A stretch of DNA of 64,000 nucleotides from the NCBI GenBank assembly GCA_965212145.1, contig CBDBUY010000009.1:620001-684000 (forward strand). The letters are read 5' to 3'. Below the pieces are notes generated by a model that worked only from the letters and a program-made list of their open reading frames with translations, was not told the origin of the DNA and made no database searches. Within the stretch, counting starts at the first letter, position 1. The number at the start of each line of letters is the position of its first letter. The position numbers were made by a program, and so were the translations under genes. Source of the DNA: JAAEPI01 sp965212145 (GTDB lineage Bacteria > Bacteroidota > Bacteroidia > Cytophagales > Cyclobacteriaceae). Positions 62,853 through 64,000 of this stretch are shown here, one piece after another.

Positions 62853-63402
62853 AATTCCATTTTGGCTAATAGGTGTCATCTCACTTATTGTACCACTATT
62901 AGTAGCATTCTTATTCTTTTTCGATAATAAGCTGGACTTGGGTGAGTTTGTCTATCAGCTACCTCACTTCCATGGGATTTTAAATTCATTGACGACTTTA
63001 GTTCTTGTTATTGCGCTCTGGATGATTATGAGGGGTAATGTGAAGTGGCATAAGAATCTGATGACATCTGCGGTATTCATGGGGGCTATATTTCTTGTAA
63101 GCTATGTAACATACCACTCAAGTGCCGATTCGGTAATATACGGTGACATTGATATGGATGGGATTTTAAGTGACAATGAATTATTAAAGGTTCCATTAAG
63201 GGATACCTACTTAACCATTCTTTTAGCACACATAGGCGTCTCCGTAATCGCCCTTCCGTTTATTTTAATTGCCTTTGTCCATGCCCTAAAGGGGAATTTT
63301 GATCGCCACAAATTTTTCGTAAAGATCGCTTATCCGGTATGGTTGTTTGTCTCAGTTTCTGGAGTGACCGTGTACTTAATGATGCGACCTTATTATTTTT
63401 GA
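62830..63402 (+). CDS. DUF420 membrane protein, CtaM-like
   Basis: The 190-residue protein has five to six membrane helices and the DUF420 pattern (LPHFHGILNSLTTLVLVIALW, RGNVKWHKNLMTSAV, DTYLTILLAHIGVSVIALPF). Firmicutes homologues (YozB/CtaM) help mature haem A-containing oxidases, which fits this place in the operon. It carries conserved histidines in the first helices. Role in this organism is inference. Confidence 0.85.
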   Translation: MDEKSQGKIPFWLIGVISLIVPLLVAFLFFFDNKLDLGEFVYQLPHFHGILNSLTTLVLVIALWMIMRGNVKWHKNLMTSAVFMGAIFLVSYVTYHSSADSVIYGDIDMDGILSDNELLKVPLRDTYLTILLAHIGVSVIALPFILIAFVHALKGNFDRHKFFVKIAYPVWLFVSVSGVTVYLMMRPYYF

Positions 63403-63405
63403 TCT

Positions 63406-63657
63406 GTGAAAAAAGGAATACTTCTTTTGATTGCATTATCAATCCCATATGTGAATTGGGCTCAGTGTGCAATGTGCAGAACACAAGTTTCTAACAATGT
63501 CAGTGGAGGAGGAGGAGAGGATCTTGGTAGGGCTTTGAACTTTGGTATTCTTTACCTCTTTTTTACACCTTATGTAGCCCTAGGAATTATTGCAATCCTT
63601 TGGTTCAAATTCAGTAAGAAAAATGAATCAAAAATCAGGCTTAGCAAGTATAATTAA
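63406..63657 (+). CDS. Small membrane protein with a signal peptide and CAMC motif
   Basis: The 83-residue protein starts with a GTG (KKGILLLIALSIPYVNWAQ signal), then CAMCRTQVSNN, a glycine run, and a membrane helix (about 47-68) before a short basic tail. The CxxC would face the periplasm. The family recurs at this place in Bacteroidota oxidase operons, which suggests an assembly role. The next gene overlaps its end by 35 bases. Confidence 0.75.
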   Translation: MKKGILLLIALSIPYVNWAQCAMCRTQVSNNVSGGGGEDLGRALNFGILYLFFTPYVALGIIAILWFKFSKKNESKIRLSKYN

Positions 63658-64000
63658 GGGCTGCTGTCCTCAGTGCCGAAGTGAACGGATGTTTGCTCAA
63701 GGACCGTATCACAGAAAGTTTCTTCGCATGAATCAGGTTTGTTCGACTTGTGGATTACGATATGAGCGTGAACCCGGCTTTTTTTATGGCTCCATGTATG
63801 TGAGCTACATATTATCTACAGGGATATTCCTAGTCGTCGGCGGGATTGTTTTTTTGATCGGAAATGATCCCGACTTGTGGATTTATATAGTTTCTGTCAC
63901 CTTGGTGTCTCTTTTTTTATACCCGATTAATTACAGATTGTCCAGAAGCATATTCTTGCACCTTTTTGCTGGAATGAAATTCGATCCTGACAAGACTAAA
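63623..64000 (+). CDS. DUF983 protein, 3' part outside the window
   Basis: The first 126 residues are visible. It has a zinc-ribbon-like N-terminus (GCCPQCRSERM and VCSTCGLRYE), then PGFFYGSMYVSY and two membrane helices (about 54-76, 84-102). This is the DUF983 family, found next to oxidase genes in Bacteroidota and alphaproteobacteria; function unknown. It starts inside the preceding gene (35-base overlap). Confidence 0.85.
   Translation, partial: MNQKSGLASIIKGCCPQCRSERMFAQGPYHRKFLRMNQVCSTCGLRYEREPGFFYGSMYVSYILSTGIFLVVGGIVFLIGNDPDLWIYIVSVTLVSLFLYPINYRLSRSIFLHLFAGMKFDPDKTK

Noticed and set aside
1..64000. Search for tRNA, rRNA, CRISPR arrays, insertion sequences and replication origin
   Set aside because: All gaps between genes are short (the longest is about 275 bases) and none shows tRNA cloverleaf features, repeated spacers, terminal repeats or DnaA boxes.

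Overview
The window reads as chromosomal DNA of a Bacteroidota bacterium, most likely the order Cytophagales. Supporting signs are promoters of the Bacteroidota type (TTTG, about 20 bases, then TAnnTTTG, clearest before mdh and before the alternative complex III operon), families largely restricted to the phylum (DUF4835, DUF2851, DUF3127, an OstA-like protein, the Bacteroidota-type RpoZ and BamD), a fused SerB-SerA protein, and a full alternative complex III plus caa3-type oxidase operon. Gene density is very high. I see no rRNA, tRNA, CRISPR array, insertion sequence or prophage.

Layout. 1-14.6 kb is mostly minus strand housekeeping: TrhO (cut by the window edge), a DUF481-like porin, a NeuD-like acetyltransferase, a membrane protein, DUF2851, PyrF, a TerB-ABC transporter fusion, a lipoprotein, LolA, FtsK, PyrD and XerD. 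14.6-20.6 kb has AroQ, a TPR-type protein, RnhA, a trehalase lipoprotein, a YihY/BrkB protein and a DUF4442 protein, arranged as convergent pairs with no spacer. 20.6-26.7 kb is a signalling island: a coiled-coil membrane protein, SiaC-like and SiaB-like proteins, divergent from a histidine kinase, a receiver protein carrying a degenerate PP2C domain, a small acidic protein, and a SpoIIE/SiaA-like phosphatase. 26.4-27.4 kb holds eight one- or two-base insertions that break the phosphatase, a DUF302 gene and a DUF2911 gene. All three repair exactly when the insertions are removed, so a local sequence error is at least as likely as gene decay. 27.8-30.4 kb has small and orphan genes and a universal stress protein.

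30.4-38.7 kb is a minus strand run: OstA-like gene, bamD, rpoZ, coaBC, DUF4835, recN, fabI, ispE, many with 4-base overlaps. 38.7-47.3 kb has tilS, a cNMP-binding protein, mdh, ppk1, a YtxJ-like protein without its redox cysteine, the SerB-SerA fusion and a serine hydrolase. 47.3-64 kb is one long plus strand respiratory operon: actABCDEF, coxB, coxA, ctaA, ctaB, two subunit III genes, a subunit IV gene, a shrunken SCO-like protein, DUF420, a small CxxC membrane protein and DUF983 (cut by the window edge). Electrons would go from menaquinol through ActB and the Act cytochromes to the CuA site of CoxB and the haem-copper centre of CoxA. CtaA and CtaB supply haem A, and the SCO-like and DUF420 proteins sit where assembly factors are expected.

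The most unusual points are the SiaABC-like partner-switching cluster wired to a histidine kinase and a pseudophosphatase response regulator, the mini-SCO protein that has lost the copper-binding core, the inverted repeats before the respiratory operon, and the one-kilobase insertion cluster. All function calls rest on reading motifs by eye, with no database search.
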